Numbered from the stretch's first letter, positions 9,289-18,546 are shown. The stretch is 38,118 nt of DNA from Sphingomonas sp. (GCF_013812825.1 NZ_JACCSU010000012.1:1-38118); one strand, 5' to 3'. Notes: a model not told the origin generated them from the sequence alone. Numbers and translations: made by a program.

Positions 9289-12079
9289 AGTGGCGGCCCC
9301 AGCCGACCTCGACGTCCAGCGGCACGTCGAGCTTTTGTCCCGGCTCGGCCGCGCTGCCCATGACGGTCTTGATGACTTGCGCCGCTTCCTCCTCGCGGCC
9401 GTCGGGGACCTCGAACACCAGTTCGTCGTGGACCTGGAGCATCATCCGCACGCCCTCGAGCCCGGCCGCGCCAAGCGCCGAGTCCATCCGCGCCATCGCC
9501 CGCTTGATCAGGTCGGCGCTGGTCCCCTGGATCGGCGCGTTGATCGCCGCCCGCTCGCTGCCCTGGCGCAAATTCTGCTGGCGGCTCGAGATGTTGGGGA
9601 AATGCGTCTTGCGGCCGAACAGCGTCCTGGTGAAGCCGTTCTCGCGGGCGAAGGTCAGGGTCTGGGCGATGTAGTTGCGGATGCCCGGGAAGCGCTCGAA
9701 ATAGCGGTCGATGATCGCCTGGCCTTCCTCGCGGCTGACTCCCAGCCGGCCGGCGAGCCCCCACGACGAGACCCCGTAGAGGATCGCGAAGTTGATCGTC
9801 TTGGCCTTGTTGCGGTTCTCGCGGTCGGCCGATCCGAACAATTCCTCGGCGGTCAGGTTGTGGATGTCGGCACCGCTCGCGAACGCCTCCTTCAGCGGCG
9901 GCACGTCGGCCATGTGCGCGGCCAGCCGAAGCTCGATCTGGCTGTAGTCGGCGCTCATCAGCTGGTGGCCGGGCTCGGCGACGAAGGCGTCGCGGATCTT
10001 GCGGCCGATGTCGGTCCGAATCGGGATGTTCTGCAAGTTGGGGTCGGTCGATGCGAGCCGGCCGGTCTGGGCGACCGCGAGGCTGAAGCTGGTGTGGACT
10101 CGCCCGGTCTCGGGATTGATCTGCGCCTGGAGCGCGTCGGTGTAGGTCGACTTGAGCTTGGTCAGCTGGCGCCAGTCGAGCACCAGCCGGGCGCAATCGA
10201 CGCCCTCGGCCGCAAGCCGTTCGAGCTCGTTGACGTCGGTCGAATAAGCGCCGCTCTTTCCCTTGCGCCCGCCCTTCAGGCCGAGCCGCTCGTAGAGCAC
10301 ATGGCCCAGTTGCTGCGTCGAGCCGATGGTGAACGGCCCGCATGCCGCTTCGTAGATCCGCTCCTCGAGCGCCGAAATCTCCTTGGAGAATTCGCCCGAC
10401 AATTTGGCGAGATAGTCGCGGTCGACCTTGACTCCGCGGCGCTCCATCCGCCCGATCACCGGCACCAGCGGCCGGTCGACCCGCTGGTAGACCTGGGTCG
10501 AGCCTTCGGCGGCGATCCGCGGCTTGAGGCGCTGCCACAGCCGCAAGGTGATGTCGGCGTCCTCGGCCGCATATTGAGTCGCCTGCGGCAGCGGCACCTT
10601 GTCGAAGGTGATCTGCTTGGCGCCGACCCCGCATACGGTCTTGAACGGGATGCACTCGTGGTCGAAGTGCAGCTTGGCAAGCTCGTCCATGCCGTGGCCG
10701 TGGCGGCCCGCGTCGAGGTCGAAGCTCATCAGCATCGTGTCGTCGAACGGAGCGACGTCGATCCCCTCCTTGTCGAACACCACCCAGTCATATTTGAAAT
10801 TGTGGCCGATCTTGAGCACCGCCGGGTCCTCGAGCAGCGGCTTCAATCTGGCCAGCACGAGACCCTGGTCGAGCTGGTGCGGAGCATCCGAATAGAGGTC
10901 GGCGCCGCTGTGCCCGACCGGGATGTAGCAGGCGCGGTTGGGGGCGGTCGCGAGGCTGATCCCGGCGAGCCTGGCGATCACGCAGTCGATGCAGTCGGTC
11001 TCCGTATCGACGGCGACAAGACCGTATCCGCGCGCCTCTTCGATCCAGCGGTCGAGCGAGGCTTCGTCGGTCACCGTTTCGTAGGCCGAGCGGTCGACCG
11101 CGATCGCCTCGGCCGTTGGCGCGGCCGCTGGAGCAGGCGCGGCGACCGCCGCCATGACGTCATTGATTCCGCCGCCGCTGCTGCTTGCGCCGATGCCGCC
11201 GCGGCCGCTGATCATCCGGGCGAGCAGGGTCTTGAAGCCCTGGTCCTCGAGGAATTCCTTCAAGGGCTGGGGCGGGATGCCGGTCAGCGCCAGATCCTCG
11301 AGCGGCTCGGGCAGTTTGGCGTCGCACACCAGCCGGACCAGCTCGCGCGACAGCCTGGCCGCCTCGGCATGCTCGATCAGATTCTGCTTCAACTTCGGCT
11401 TGGTGATCTGGTCGGTGCTGGCGAGCACCGTCTCGAGGTCGCCGAACGTCTGGATCAGCTGCGAGGCGGTCTTCGGTCCGATGCCGGGGACTCCCGGGAC
11501 ATTGTCGACGCTGTCGCCCATCAGCGCGAGGACGTCGCCGACCTTCTCGGGCGGCACGCCGAACTTCTCGAGCACCGCGTTGCGGTCGATCCGCCGGTCG
11601 TTCATCGTGTCGAGCATGTCGACCGAGCCGTCCTCGATCAGCTGCATCAGGTCCTTGTCGGAGCTGACGATGGTCGTCCGCCAGCCGGCGTTCCTGGCCG
11701 CGGTCACATAGCAGGCGATGATGTCGTCGGCCTCCAGCCCCTCCTCCTCGATGCACGGAATCGAAAAGGCCTTGGTCGCGGTCCGGATCAGCGGGAATTG
11801 CGGGACCAGATCTTCGGGCGGCGGCGGACGCTGGGCTTTGTAGCCGGCGTACATCTGGTTGCGGAAAGTCGACTCCGAAGCATCGAGGATGACCGCCATG
11901 TGGGTCGGGCCATCCGCCTTGTTGAGCCCGTCGGCGAGCTTCCACAGCATGGTCGTGTAGCCGTAGACCGCGCCGACGTTCATGCCCTTCCGGTTGGTCA
12001 GCGGCGGCAGGCGGTGATAGGCGCGGAAGATGTAGCTCGACCCGTCGACGAGATAGAGGTGGTTTTGCGCGTCGGGCAT
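9272..12079 (-). CDS. polA: DNA polymerase I
   Basis: Repair polymerase that removes RNA primers and fills gaps. The 935 aa carry all three domains. The 5' nuclease (about 1-290) shows the acidic centre around EEEGLEADD (111-119) and a helix-hairpin-helix at GVPGIGPKTA. The 3'-5' exonuclease (about 330-515) has intact residues: D358/E360 in VDTETD, the GHNFKYD segment (425-431) and YAAED (503-507), so proofreading is probably active. The polymerase domain has motif A DYSQIELR (711-718), motif B with K758 and Y768, and motif C VHDE (883-886). ATG start at 12079. A small HTH gene diverges from it 58 bp away. Confidence 0.98.
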   Translation of the reverse strand: MPDAQNHLYLVDGSSYIFRAYHRLPPLTNRKGMNVGAVYGYTTMLWKLADGLNKADGPTHMAVILDASESTFRNQMYAGYKAQRPPPPEDLVPQFPLIRTATKAFSIPCIEEEGLEADDIIACYVTAARNAGWRTTIVSSDKDLMQLIEDGSVDMLDTMNDRRIDRNAVLEKFGVPPEKVGDVLALMGDSVDNVPGVPGIGPKTASQLIQTFGDLETVLASTDQITKPKLKQNLIEHAEAARLSRELVRLVCDAKLPEPLEDLALTGIPPQPLKEFLEDQGFKTLLARMISGRGGIGASSSGGGINDVMAAVAAPAPAAAPTAEAIAVDRSAYETVTDEASLDRWIEEARGYGLVAVDTETDCIDCVIARLAGISLATAPNRACYIPVGHSGADLYSDAPHQLDQGLVLARLKPLLEDPAVLKIGHNFKYDWVVFDKEGIDVAPFDDTMLMSFDLDAGRHGHGMDELAKLHFDHECIPFKTVCGVGAKQITFDKVPLPQATQYAAEDADITLRLWQRLKPRIAAEGSTQVYQRVDRPLVPVIGRMERRGVKVDRDYLAKLSGEFSKEISALEERIYEAACGPFTIGSTQQLGHVLYERLGLKGGRKGKSGAYSTDVNELERLAAEGVDCARLVLDWRQLTKLKSTYTDALQAQINPETGRVHTSFSLAVAQTGRLASTDPNLQNIPIRTDIGRKIRDAFVAEPGHQLMSADYSQIELRLAAHMADVPPLKEAFASGADIHNLTAEELFGSADRENRNKAKTINFAILYGVSSWGLAGRLGVSREEGQAIIDRYFERFPGIRNYIAQTLTFARENGFTRTLFGRKTHFPNISSRQQNLRQGSERAAINAPIQGTSADLIKRAMARMDSALGAAGLEGVRMMLQVHDELVFEVPDGREEEAAQVIKTVMGSAAEPGQKLDVPLDVEVGWGRHWGAAH

Positions 12080-12137
12080 GAGCGGCGGGGTTTAGCAGGG
12101 TGAGCGCGCGATTCCAGCCGCGTGCAGGAGGCAGGCC

Positions 12138-12317
12138 ATGACCGAACGCTTCGAACGCCACCGGCAGCCGTGGCGGCAGGACGAAATCCAGAAACTCCAT
12201 CTGCTCGCCGGCAAGGGCATGTCGCTGCGTTCGATCGCCAAGGCGCTGACTCGAAGCGAGGAATCGGTCCAGGTCCGGGCCCGGGCGGACAAGCTCAAGA
12301 TCAGCAAGCTGCGCTAG
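12138..12317 (+). CDS. Small helix-turn-helix (SANT/Myb- or GcrA-like) protein
   Basis: A 59-aa, very basic product. It begins MTERFERHRQPW, then RQDEIQKLHLLAGKGMSLRSIAKALTRSEESVQVRARADKL, and ends ISKLR. The pattern (W..DE...L..L...G.S...IA..L.RS..SV..RA..L) is that of three-helix SANT/Myb or GcrA-like DNA-binding units. An excellent AGGAGG at 12126-12131 lies 6 nt before the ATG, supporting real translation. It is divergent from polA. Function is not known; a small transcriptional or nucleoid regulator is an inference from the fold only. Confidence 0.82.
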   Translation: MTERFERHRQPWRQDEIQKLHLLAGKGMSLRSIAKALTRSEESVQVRARADKLKISKLR

Positions 12318-12418
12318 CCAGGTCCGGCTCCGAATGCATTGCGGAGGTCCGCCACGCTGTCGTAACGGGTCGGTCGGACCGCTCGCAAGCACCAGTTTTC
12401 AACAGGAGTGACAAGAAG

Positions 12419-12973
12419 ATGATCAACAAGATCGCGTTCATCGCGGTGGCCGCGCTGGCGGCGTGGGCGTGCGACCGGGCCGATACCACGGCCGAGGTCA
12501 ATCAGCCGCAGTCGAGCCCGCCGGCCAGTTCGGCCGCCGCTCCGGCCGATTCGGCCGCCGCTTCGGGCGCCGCGCCGGTGCACAAGATTGTCGCTGCGGA
12601 CCAGGTCAGCTGGGGCGCCGGGCCGCCCTCGCTGCCGGCCGGCGCGCAAGCCGCCGTGCTGCACGGCGACCCGGCCAAGGAAGGCCTGTTCGTCCTGCGG
12701 CTCAAGATGCCGGCGGGCTACAGCATTGCCCCGCACACCCATCCCAAGCCGGAGATCGTCACCGTCGTTTCCGGCGCGTTCAACGTCGGCATGGGGGAGA
12801 CAGCCGACAAGGCCAAGGCGCAGCGCCTCGCGGCCGGCAGCTTCTTCGCTTTCGACCCGGGCATGGCGCATTACGCGCACGCCGACGAGGAAACCGTCAT
12901 TCAGATCAACAGCACCGGTCCGTGGGGGATCGATTACATCAACCCGGCCGACGATCCCCGCAAGAAGAACTAG
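12419..12973 (+). CDS. Exported cupin-domain protein
   Basis: A 184-aa protein. Hydrophobic N-terminal signal (MINKIAFIAVAALAAWAC): C18 could be lipidated, but Trp at -2 makes the lipobox weak, so cleavage by signal peptidase I or lipidation are both possible. A Ser/Ala/Pro-rich linker (about 28-52) precedes a cupin barrel (about 75-170). Likely metal ligands are H106, H108, E112 and H151 (PHTHPKPE and MAHYAHADEE). Cupins of this type bind metals and small molecules; the substrate is not recognisable. AGGAG at 12403-12407 precedes the ATG. An in-frame extension to 12122 exists but overlaps the HTH gene and is rejected. Confidence 0.85.
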   Translation: MINKIAFIAVAALAAWACDRADTTAEVNQPQSSPPASSAAAPADSAAASGAAPVHKIVAADQVSWGAGPPSLPAGAQAAVLHGDPAKEGLFVLRLKMPAGYSIAPHTHPKPEIVTVVSGAFNVGMGETADKAKAQRLAAGSFFAFDPGMAHYAHADEETVIQINSTGPWGIDYINPADDPRKKN

Positions 12974-13038
12974 CGCCCAGGCTCCGGCTCGGCGGACAAT
13001 CGAGGGCCATCGCGGCCATTCAGCAAATCCGGGCCGGC

Positions 13039-13560
13039 TTAGCGGCCGGCGATCTTGCGGAGCATCCCTTCGCCGCTTCCGACCTTCACTCCGAGCTTGC
13101 GGATCGTCAGCGTGTTGCGCGCCGTGGTCCCGCCGGGGAGCGGGATCAGCCATTGCTCGGCGGACAGTTTGCCTTTCATCCGGAAGCGGAAACGGAAGCG
13201 GCCGCGAATTTCGTCGATCGCCACTGGTCCGAGGGCTTCGGACATGGCGCCGGAATAACGGCGGGGGCCGATCTTCCGGACGCTCCAGCGGCGCTCGCGC
13301 GGCGGCTTGCCCTGTTCCTCGACCTGCTGGACGAACAGCATGCTGCCGTCGGGCTGGAAGCGGCCCTGCCCGACACTGCGGGTGCGGAACGGCTTGCCGA
13401 GCAGGATCCGCACTGTTCCAGATCCCACCGTGCGCCCTTCGAAGAACTGCATCGGATTGGGTGCGGGGGAAGCGGCTGCGGAGGCGGAAAGGAGCGAAGC
13501 TGCCGCTGCCAAAACGGCGGAGTTCGGCCGGATCGCGAACACGCTCGTCGGTCGTTGCAC
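13039..13560 (-). CDS. DUF3833 family exported protein
   Basis: A 173-aa protein with a predicted Sec signal (AVLAAAASLLSASAAA, cleavage near residue 31) and a beta-rich domain matching the DUF3833 pattern: FFEGRTVGSGTVR, GQGRFQPDGSMLFVQQV, RRWSVRKIGPRRYSGAM and a closing NTLTIRKLGVKVG. Function unknown. The family is usually periplasmic or a lipoprotein; no lipobox is seen here. The GTG at 13560 is preceded by AAGGTAG at a plausible distance; an internal GTG seven codons later is an alternative. It converges with the cupin gene. Confidence 0.78.
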   Translation of the reverse strand: MQRPTSVFAIRPNSAVLAAAASLLSASAAASPAPNPMQFFEGRTVGSGTVRILLGKPFRTRSVGQGRFQPDGSMLFVQQVEEQGKPPRERRWSVRKIGPRRYSGAMSEALGPVAIDEIRGRFRFRFRMKGKLSAEQWLIPLPGGTTARNTLTIRKLGVKVGSGEGMLRKIAGR

Positions 13561-13670
13561 TTATGAACTACCTTCTTGTTTGGAAAAAAAGCGTCCGCCG
13601 GCGTGGCCGAACCCGAATGCCCCGTGCAAGTCTTAACATGTATTAGAGATGAAGTGTCCGTCCGACCCGC

Positions 13671-15266
13671 TCACGGCACCAGCACCGTGTCCTTCGCTTG
13701 GGCCGCCATCTGCGGATAATCGAGCGTGTAGTGGAGCCCGCGGCTCTCCTGCCGCGACAGCGCCGAGCGGACGATGAGGTCGGCGACCTCGAGCAGGTTC
13801 CTGAGCTCGATGAGGTCGGGAGTTACCCGGAAGTTGCGGTAATATTCGCCGACCTCCTGGCGCAGCATGTCGATCCGGCGCTTCGCCCGTTCCAGCCGCT
13901 TGGTGGTCCGGACGATGCCGACGAAGTTCCACATGAAGCGCCGGATCTCGCCCCAGATCTGCTGGATCACCACCTCCTCGTCGCTGGCGGTCACCCGGCT
14001 TTCGTCCCACGGGCGGATCTGCGGCGGCTCGGGGAGCTCGCCCCAGCTGGCGGCGATGTGCCGCGCCGCGGCCTCGCCGAACACCAGGCATTCGAGCAGG
14101 CTGTTCGAAGCCAGCCGATTGGCCCCGTGGAGCCCCGACTCGGTGACTTCGCCGGCGGCATAGAGGCCGGGCGCGTCGGTCCGCCCGTCGAGGTCCACGA
14201 CCACGCCGCCGCACGTATAATGCTGCGCCGGGACCACCGGGATCGGCTCGGCGGTCATGTCGATGCCGAGGCCGAGCAGGCGTTCGTAGATATTGGGGAA
14301 ATGCGCCCGGACGAAATCGGCGTCACGGTGCGAGATGTCGAGGTGGACATAGTCGAGCCCGAGCCGCTTGATCTCATGGTCGATGGCGCGCGCGACGATG
14401 TCCCTCGGGGCGAGCTCGGCGCGCTCGTCGAACCGCTCCATGAAGCGTGTCCCGCCGCCCTTGACCCCGGGCGGGAGCTTGAGCTGCGCGCCCTCGCCGC
14501 GAAGCGCCTCGGTGATCAGGAAGTTCTTGACTGCAAGATTGTACAGGCAGGTCGGGTGGAACTGCATGAACTCCATGTTCGACACTCGGCAGCCGGCGCG
14601 CCACGCCATGGCGATTCCGTCGCCGGTCGCGCCGCGCGGGGCGGTCGAATAGAGGTAGGCGCGGCCGGCTCCGCCGGTGGCAAGGATGGTCGCCCGGGCG
14701 GCCAGCGTCTCGACGCGCTTTGTCTTGCGATTGTAGGCGTAGAGCCCGTGGATCGCGCCGCTGGTCGAGAAGTTCGTCGCGTGGCGGCCGGCGACCAGGT
14801 CGATCGCCACCATGTCCGGGACCAGCCGGATGTTCGGGTGCCTCGCCGCGGCGGTCTCGAGCGCCTGCTGAACCGCCGATCCGGTGGCGTCGGCGACATG
14901 GACGATTCGGCGGTGGCTGTGGCCGCCCTCGCGGCTCAGATGCCAGCGCTCGCCGCCCGAGCCGGCGGCGAACGGAACCCCCAGCCGAGCGAGCCGCTCG
15001 ATGGCTTCGGGGGCGGCTCCGACGACATGCTCGACGACCTTCTCGTCGTTGAGCCCGGCGCCGGCGATCATCGTGTCGCGGACGTGCGCCTCGAAGCTGT
15101 CGCCTTCCTCGAGCACCGCGGCGATCCCGCCCTGCGCCCAGCCGGTCGCTCCCTCGCCGAGCGCGCCCTTGGCGATCACCGCGACCTTGTGCGTGCCGGC
15201 AAGGTTGAGCGCCGCGGTCAGCCCCGCCGCGCCCGACCCGACGACAAGGACATCGAAGCTGCTCAT
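13671..15266 (-). CDS. nadB: L-aspartate oxidase
   Basis: FAD-dependent oxidation of L-aspartate to iminoaspartate, the first step of de novo NAD synthesis. The 531 aa are full length. The N-terminal FAD dinucleotide fold is VLVVGSGAAGLTAALNLA (6-23), followed by GWAQGGIAA and the flavin-domain segments EGGHSHRRIVHVADATG, ATGGAGRAYLYSTAPRGATGDG, MEFMQFHPT, and TCGGVVVDLDGRTDAPGLYAAGEV near residue 350. The tail carries the fumarate-reductase-type C-terminal helical domain. No nadA or nadC is in the window, so the pathway is dispersed. It starts 31 nt after the ABC ATPase gene and is probably co-transcribed with it. Confidence 0.96.
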   Translation of the reverse strand: MSSFDVLVVGSGAAGLTAALNLAGTHKVAVIAKGALGEGATGWAQGGIAAVLEEGDSFEAHVRDTMIAGAGLNDEKVVEHVVGAAPEAIERLARLGVPFAAGSGGERWHLSREGGHSHRRIVHVADATGSAVQQALETAAARHPNIRLVPDMVAIDLVAGRHATNFSTSGAIHGLYAYNRKTKRVETLAARATILATGGAGRAYLYSTAPRGATGDGIAMAWRAGCRVSNMEFMQFHPTCLYNLAVKNFLITEALRGEGAQLKLPPGVKGGGTRFMERFDERAELAPRDIVARAIDHEIKRLGLDYVHLDISHRDADFVRAHFPNIYERLLGLGIDMTAEPIPVVPAQHYTCGGVVVDLDGRTDAPGLYAAGEVTESGLHGANRLASNSLLECLVFGEAAARHIAASWGELPEPPQIRPWDESRVTASDEEVVIQQIWGEIRRFMWNFVGIVRTTKRLERAKRRIDMLRQEVGEYYRNFRVTPDLIELRNLLEVADLIVRSALSRQESRGLHYTLDYPQMAAQAKDTVLVP

Positions 15267-15297
15267 CGGCCGCGACCGAACGGCGAGCGGGTCGGCG

Positions 15298-16227
15298 TCA
15301 CTCGACGCCCTTCCCGACCAGGCTCAGGAACACGTCCTCGAGGTCCGGATCCTTGGTTGAGACGTCGACGATGGCCAGCCCGTCCGTGGCCAGCGCCGCG
15401 AGCACTTCGCCGGCGTTGACCTGGTCCTTGCGGTAGGTGATCTCGAGCGTCCGCTCGTCGACCAGGGCGATATTCTCGAAGCACGGAGCGGTCGGGACCG
15501 CGGCGATGTCGTGATCGAAGGTGACGACGACGGATTTCTCCTGCGCCTTGGCGATCAGCTCGCGGGTCGGCTCGTTGGCGACCACCTTGCCGCGGTGGAT
15601 GATTGCGATCCGGTCGCACAATTGTTCGGCTTCCTCGAGATAATGGGTGGTCAGCACGACCGTCACGCCCTGGCGGTTGAGCGAGCTGACGTAATTCCAC
15701 AGCTCCTTGCGAAGCTCGATGTCGACCCCGGCGGTCGGCTCGTCGAGCACCAGGATCGGCGGCGAATGGACCATCGCCTTGGCGACCAGCAGCCGCCGCT
15801 TCATTCCGCCCGACAGAGTGCGCGCATAGGCGTCCGCCTTGTCGGTCAAATGCATCGCCGCGAGCAGGTCGGCGGTCCGCCGCTGCGACGGCGGGATTCC
15901 GTACAGCCCGGCCTGGATCTCGAGCGCCTCGCGGGGCGAGAAGAACGGGTCGAACAGGATCTCCTGCGGGACGATGCCGATCGAGCGCTTGGCGTTGCGC
16001 GGGTGCTGGTCGATGTCGAAGCCCCAGATCGTCACCCGGCCTTCGCTCTTGGTTACCAGCCCGGCAAGGATGTTGATTAGAGTCGACTTGCCGGCGCCGT
16101 TGGGCCCGAGCAGTCCGAAGATCTGCCCGCGCGGCACGTCGAAGCTGACATCGTCGAGCGCCAGCTTGCCGCCGGCATAGGTTTTCGACAGCGATTCGAT
16201 GCGGATGGAGGGCTCGGCTGCACTCAT
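15298..16227 (-). CDS. ABC transporter ATP-binding protein, YadG-like
   Basis: A single ATPase domain with a C-terminal extension, 309 aa from the ATG at 16227 (ATG at 16239 and TTG at 16263 are in-frame alternatives). Walker A LLGPNGAGKST, Q-loop GIVPQE, signature LSGGMKRRL, Walker B ILVLDEPTAGVD and H-loop TTHYLEEAE are all intact. The overall pattern closely follows E. coli YadG, the ATPase of the ABC-2 type YadGH exporter. No permease gene is adjacent in this window, which is unusual, since YadH normally follows directly. The substrate is unknown. Confidence 0.9.
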   Translation of the reverse strand: MSAAEPSIRIESLSKTYAGGKLALDDVSFDVPRGQIFGLLGPNGAGKSTLINILAGLVTKSEGRVTIWGFDIDQHPRNAKRSIGIVPQEILFDPFFSPREALEIQAGLYGIPPSQRRTADLLAAMHLTDKADAYARTLSGGMKRRLLVAKAMVHSPPILVLDEPTAGVDIELRKELWNYVSSLNRQGVTVVLTTHYLEEAEQLCDRIAIIHRGKVVANEPTRELIAKAQEKSVVVTFDHDIAAVPTAPCFENIALVDERTLEITYRKDQVNAGEVLAALATDGLAIVDVSTKDPDLEDVFLSLVGKGVE

Positions 16228-16328
16228 TTGCGAGGGCATAGGCACCGGCCCCGCGAGCGACAAGTAAACGCGTGTTTTACCCTCTTCGCTAGATTGATCT
16301 TGAACTTAACGGCCTATCGCGCGGGCCG

Positions 16329-16850
16329 ATGACCGGTGTTTTCCACTTCCGCGGCCTCCTCGTGGGCCTCGCGGCGCTCGTTGCGCCGACGCTCGCGCAG
16401 GCCGCGCCGGTGGCGCCCGACAAGGACGCGAGGAGCACCGTCCGGATCACTCCGCCGGCAACCGTGCGCAAGCTCGAGGATCTCAATTTCGCCAGCCTCT
16501 CGGTGACCACTGCGGGCACCGCGATCGTCAATCCGAACACCGACACGATGACCACCACGGGCGGAGTCCTGCACGCCGGCGGAACGCCCTATGCGGCGCT
16601 GTTCGAGGCGGTTTCGCCGATCAGGGCGGTGGTGATCATCCGGATCCCGCGCGATCCGATTACGGTCACCCGCGTCAACGGCACCGAAACCATGACCGTC
16701 TCCAACTGGACCATGTCCGGGAATGCGCGGCGGACGGTCGCCGCCCAGGAGGCTTTCGAGTTCAAGGTCGGCGGGACGCTGTTCGTCAACGCCAACCAGG
16801 TCGAGGGCCTGTACCTGGGCACATTCACCGTCGAAATCCAGTATCCGTAA
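16329..16850 (+). CDS. DUF4402 exported protein
   Basis: A 173-aa protein with a Sec signal peptide (FRGLLVGLAALVAPTLAQA, cleaved before APVAPD). The mature part is a beta-sandwich domain of the DUF4402 type: LEDLNFASLSVTTAGTAIVNP near the start, a VVIIRIPRDPITVTR central strand pair, and a C-terminal FKVGGTLFVNANQVEGLYLGTFTVEIQY. Such proteins are secreted or surface-associated and often compared with pilus-like or spore-coat-U-like subunits, but function is not established. There is no usher or chaperone nearby. A short AT-rich inverted repeat (GTAAA...TTTAC, 16264-16280) lies in the divergent intergenic region. Confidence 0.83.
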   Translation: MTGVFHFRGLLVGLAALVAPTLAQAAPVAPDKDARSTVRITPPATVRKLEDLNFASLSVTTAGTAIVNPNTDTMTTTGGVLHAGGTPYAALFEAVSPIRAVVIIRIPRDPITVTRVNGTETMTVSNWTMSGNARRTVAAQEAFEFKVGGTLFVNANQVEGLYLGTFTVEIQYP

Positions 16851-16916
16851 GCCCTACGCCCGTTCGTGAAGCGGGTCGTCATTGAAGCGGGCAGGAGCGG
16901 TTGCTAGGGCGGCGCG

Positions 16917-17111
16917 ATGCCGATCCCGCCGCCCGAGACCATCCGAGTGAAGACCGTTCAGGTCGCCTGCGACGGCTCGGGCGAAATTCCCGCCGCGCTC
17001 GGTCACCCCCGGGTGTTCCTTCGAATCGAGCCCGAGACCGGCTTCGTCGAGTGCGGCTATTGCGACCGCCGCTTCGTGCTCGAAGGCGGGCCCGCGGACC
17101 AGCAGCCATGA
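16917..17111 (+). CDS. Zinc-finger (zf-CHCC) domain protein
   Basis: A 64-aa protein whose probable Zn ligands are C18, H30, C46 and C49 (VACDG, LGHPRVFL, VECGYCDRRF). This is the zf-CHCC domain also found in the mitochondrial complex I subunit NDUFS6. In alphaproteobacteria the stand-alone protein may assist respiratory complex I, which is an inference from homology. Its TGA overlaps the tldD start (ATGA, 17108-17111), so the two are translationally coupled. Confidence 0.88.
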   Translation: MPIPPPETIRVKTVQVACDGSGEIPAALGHPRVFLRIEPETGFVECGYCDRRFVLEGGPADQQP

Positions 17112-18535
17112 CCGCCGGCGATCCGCGCCGCTTCCTGTACCGCGAGGGAATGCTCGATCCGGACGAGGCCAGGAGCCATGCCGCGCGGCACCTGTCGGGC
17201 TGCGACGACGGCGAGCTCTACCTTCAGTACAGCGCCAGCGAGGCGTTCGGCTTCGACGACGGCCGGCTGAAGACCGCCGACTATCACACGTCGTCGGGCT
17301 TCGGGCTTCGCGGAGTGGCCGGCGAGACGACCGCCTTTGCCCACGCCAACGAGATCAGCTCGGCGGCGATCGAACGCGCCGCGGCGACCATGCGATTGCT
17401 CGACCCGGCGAGCGCCGCTTCGGCGCCGCCGCCGCGCCGGACCAACCAGTCGATGTACGGCCCCGACGATCCGCTGTCGGCGATCCCGTTCGCTCAGAAG
17501 GTCGCTTTGTGCCAGCAGATCGACGCCGCGGCGCGCGCCCGGGACCCGCGGGTCGCGCAGGTCAGCGTGTCGATCGCGGGCAGCTGGAGCGTCATCGAAA
17601 TCGTTCGCGCCGACGGCTTCGTCGCCTCCGACGTCCGGCCGATGGTGCGCCTCAACGTCCAGATCGTCGCGCAGGACGGCGCCCGCCGCGAGACCGGCTA
17701 TCACGGGCTCGGCGGGCGCTATCTCTACGGCGCTCTGTTCGATCCCGCGCAGTGGAACCGGGTGATCGACATCGCTTTGGCGCAGGCGCTCGTGAACCTG
17801 GAATCGGTTGCCGCTCCGGCCGGCGAGATGCCGGTTGTGCTCGGCTCGGGCTGGGCCGGAGTGCTGCTCCACGAAGCGATCGGCCACGGGCTTGAAGGCG
17901 ACTTCAACCGCAAGGGCACGTCGGCTTTCTCGGGCCGAATCGGGCAGCGCGTCGCGGCGCCCGGAGTGACGGTGATCGACGAGGGTTCGATCCCCGATCG
18001 CCGGGGCTCGCTGACCATCGACGACGAGGGCACTCCGACCGGCCGCACCGTGCTGATCGAGGACGGCATCCTCAAAGGTTATCTTCAGGACCGGCTGAAC
18101 GCCCGGCTGATGGGCATGGAGCCGACCGGCAACGGGCGGCGCGAAAGCTTTGCCCACGCGCCGATGCCGCGGATGACCAACACCTTCATGCTCGGCGGCA
18201 GCGACGACCCGGCCGAGCTGATCGAGCGCGTTCCAAACGGCATCTACGCGAAGAGCTTCGGCGGCGGCCAGGTCGACATCACCAACGGCAAGTTCGTCTT
18301 CTCCTGCACCGAGGCGTACAAGATCGAGAACGGCCGCATCGGCGCCCCGATCAAGGGCGCGACTCTGATCGGCGACGGGCCGACCGTGCTGACCAGGGTC
18401 AAGGGCGTCGGCAGCGACTTCGCGCTCGACGAGGGCGTCGGTATTTGCGGCAAGGGCGGCCAGACGGTGCCCGCCGGAGTCGGGCAACCGACGCTTCTGA
18501 TCGACGGGCTGACGGTCGGCGGCACGGCGGCTTGA
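17108..18535 (+). CDS. tldD: Metalloprotease TldD
   Basis: The TldD subunit of the TldD/TldE (PmbA) zinc protease, which degrades unfolded peptides and processes ribosomally made peptides in other bacteria. The 475 aa have the normal length. The metal-binding motif is HEAIGHGLEGD (HExxxH), about residue 255. Other hallmarks are LYLQYSASEAFGFDDGRLKTADYHTSSGFGLRGV, SFAHAPMPRMTNTFM and FSCTEAYKIENGRIG near the end. The start is set by the 4-bp overlap with the upstream zinc-finger gene. Its partner TldE/PmbA is not in the window. Confidence 0.95.
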   Translation: MTAGDPRRFLYREGMLDPDEARSHAARHLSGCDDGELYLQYSASEAFGFDDGRLKTADYHTSSGFGLRGVAGETTAFAHANEISSAAIERAAATMRLLDPASAASAPPPRRTNQSMYGPDDPLSAIPFAQKVALCQQIDAAARARDPRVAQVSVSIAGSWSVIEIVRADGFVASDVRPMVRLNVQIVAQDGARRETGYHGLGGRYLYGALFDPAQWNRVIDIALAQALVNLESVAAPAGEMPVVLGSGWAGVLLHEAIGHGLEGDFNRKGTSAFSGRIGQRVAAPGVTVIDEGSIPDRRGSLTIDDEGTPTGRTVLIEDGILKGYLQDRLNARLMGMEPTGNGRRESFAHAPMPRMTNTFMLGGSDDPAELIERVPNGIYAKSFGGGQVDITNGKFVFSCTEAYKIENGRIGAPIKGATLIGDGPTVLTRVKGVGSDFALDEGVGICGKGGQTVPAGVGQPTLLIDGLTVGGTAA

Positions 18536-18546
18536 GCGCCCCATCC

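Noticed and set aside
8735-12103. 1122-codon open frame on the plus strand opposite polA and the flippase
   Set aside because: It is the antisense shadow of polA and the flippase. Its product is rich in Arg, Asp, His, Leu and Val repeats typical of antisense GC-rich DNA, and it shows no domain. polA on the other strand is complete and fully conserved.
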